Below, piece after piece: positions 45,885-46,577 of a stretch of 46,577 bases of DNA. Position 1 is the first letter of the stretch, and every line of letters starts with the position of its first letter. The DNA is from Bacteroidetes bacterium MED-G13. GTDB taxonomy: Bacteria > Bacteroidota > Bacteroidia > Flavobacteriales > Flavobacteriaceae. The stretch covers positions 1-46,577 of the forward strand of contig NTKO01000004.1 of the NCBI GenBank assembly GCA_002457735.1. The letters run 5' to 3'. The position numbers were made by a program, and so were the translations under genes. The notes below the pieces were generated by a model, which saw nothing but the letters and a program-made list of their open reading frames with translations, was not told where the DNA came from and did no database searches.

Positions 45885-46577
45885 TTATTTTATAAAATAT
45901 CTTAATCCAAGATACGGGATTCTACCAAAAATTGGACCATATACATATGTAGCATCAAAATAAGCGCCAAATGGATCATCTGAAGCAAGAATTATATTTT
46001 TCTGTCTATAGTTTGTCAAATTTTCAACCCCAAGGTAAATCTGAAACGAGTCGTTAAATACCCTTGTAATTTGGGTATTTATAAGATTTAATCTTTCTGA
46101 AATATCTGAAAGTTGATATTCTGAAGGATTAGTTTCAGTAGAGGGTAGTCTTTGTTGACCAACATGGTTAAAGGTAAGATCGTACTTCCAATTTTTTCCA
46201 TTATCATTAGTTGACCCACTATATGCTATATTAAAGAAAATTCGATCGCTAGGAGTTAACGGGTTTCTCAACCTTCCATGTGTAATATAATCTGTTTCAG
46301 CAACTGTATTTTTGTATGCAAATAATAAATCAATCGAATTTGAAAGAGTAAAAGAAAATTGGGCTTGAAAGCTATTTGAGAAGCTTTTTCCAGTCAAATT
46401 ATAAAAACTAATCTGTGCTGGAGTTTCCCAGTCTGCCACTACTTTGTTTTCAAAGTCAGTGATATAATAATCAAGAATCAATCTTGATTCTTTTCCAAAT
46501 AACTTAAAACTGTTGATAATAGAAATTCCATAATTCCACGCCTCATCTGCCTTCAAATTTGCAAAATCTGAAAGATT
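45885..46577 (-). CDS. TonB-dependent receptor, C-terminal barrel part
   Basis: The frame is open to the right edge of the window. It encodes the last strands of an outer-membrane TonB-dependent receptor: N(L)KADEAWNYG, a family pattern before the late barrel, GVENLTNYRQKN near the end, and a final strand LGLRYFIK ending in K rather than F. The N-terminal plug and most of the barrel lie outside. The next gene is a secreted HMA protein, which points to a metal or metal-complex substrate, but no ligand site is visible here. Confidence 0.85.
   Translation of the reverse strand, partial: NLSDFANLKADEAWNYGISIINSFKLFGKESRLILDYYITDFENKVVADWETPAQISFYNLTGKSFSNSFQAQFSFTLSNSIDLLFAYKNTVAETDYITHGRLRNPLTPSDRIFFNIAYSGSTNDNGKNWKYDLTFNHVGQQRLPSTETNPSEYQLSDISERLNLINTQITRVFNDSFQIYLGVENLTNYRQKNIILASDDPFGAYFDATYVYGPIFGRIPYLGLRYFIK

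Overview
This window is a piece of a compact, strongly AT-rich bacterial chromosome. It comes from a member of the Bacteroidota, most likely a marine Flavobacteriales lineage. The evidence is the type IX secretion/gliding genes gldK-gldL-gldM-gldN, a SprB-like giant adhesin with its SprF/PorP partner, SusD-type and TonB-receptor outer-membrane proteins at the two ends, TAnnTTTG promoter boxes typical of the phylum, and the gene order miaB / sigma-54 activator / lptE / TPR / secG / groES / groEL. No species name can be read from the sequence. I see no insertion sequence, integrase, prophage or CRISPR array, and no gene-free stretch longer than 300 bases.

Layout. 1-1.66 kb: the 3' end of a SusD-like nutrient-binding lipoprotein and a second surface lipoprotein, closed by a strong terminator. 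1.7-6.9 kb: rlmB, converging on an overlapping minus-strand operon adk-obg-TPR protein-mpl-yjjG-like. 6.9-9.4 kb: purK-purE, then an opposing UbiA-fold membrane protein. 9.5-14.8 kb: gcvP, followed by a tight three-gene set (FabH-like ketoacyl synthase, small methyltransferase, GT2 glycosyltransferase). 14.8-21 kb: alaS, a divergent M23 peptidase-MerR pair, then der and era. 21-24.5 kb: amt, thrB and sprF/porP. 24.5-30.2 kb: a 1895-residue secreted adhesin built from nine tandem PKD-like units, SprB-type repeats, a PKD domain and a type B T9SS sorting signal. 30.3 kb: initiator tRNA-Met with its own promoter and terminator. 30.5-39.2 kb: the minus-strand run topA, a degenerate arginase-family gene, gldK, gldL, gldM, gldN. 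39.3-45.5 kb: miaB through groEL. 45.5-46.6 kb: a secreted heavy-metal-associated (HMA) protein after the 3' end of a TonB-dependent receptor.

How the parts fit. Much of the window concerns the cell surface. GldK/L/M/N form the core and motor of the type IX secretion system, the adhesin carries the sorting domain that system recognises, and SprF/PorP is the usual accessory for such substrates. LptE, SecG, Mpl and the M23 peptidase serve the envelope. The rest is translation, ribosome assembly, purine, glycine and threonine metabolism, ammonium uptake and chaperonins. The most unusual item is the arginase-fold protein beside gldK: all three of its metal-binding motifs are altered, which suggests a non-catalytic role close to the secretion operon. 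Function calls rest on motif and family recognition by eye; no database search was run.
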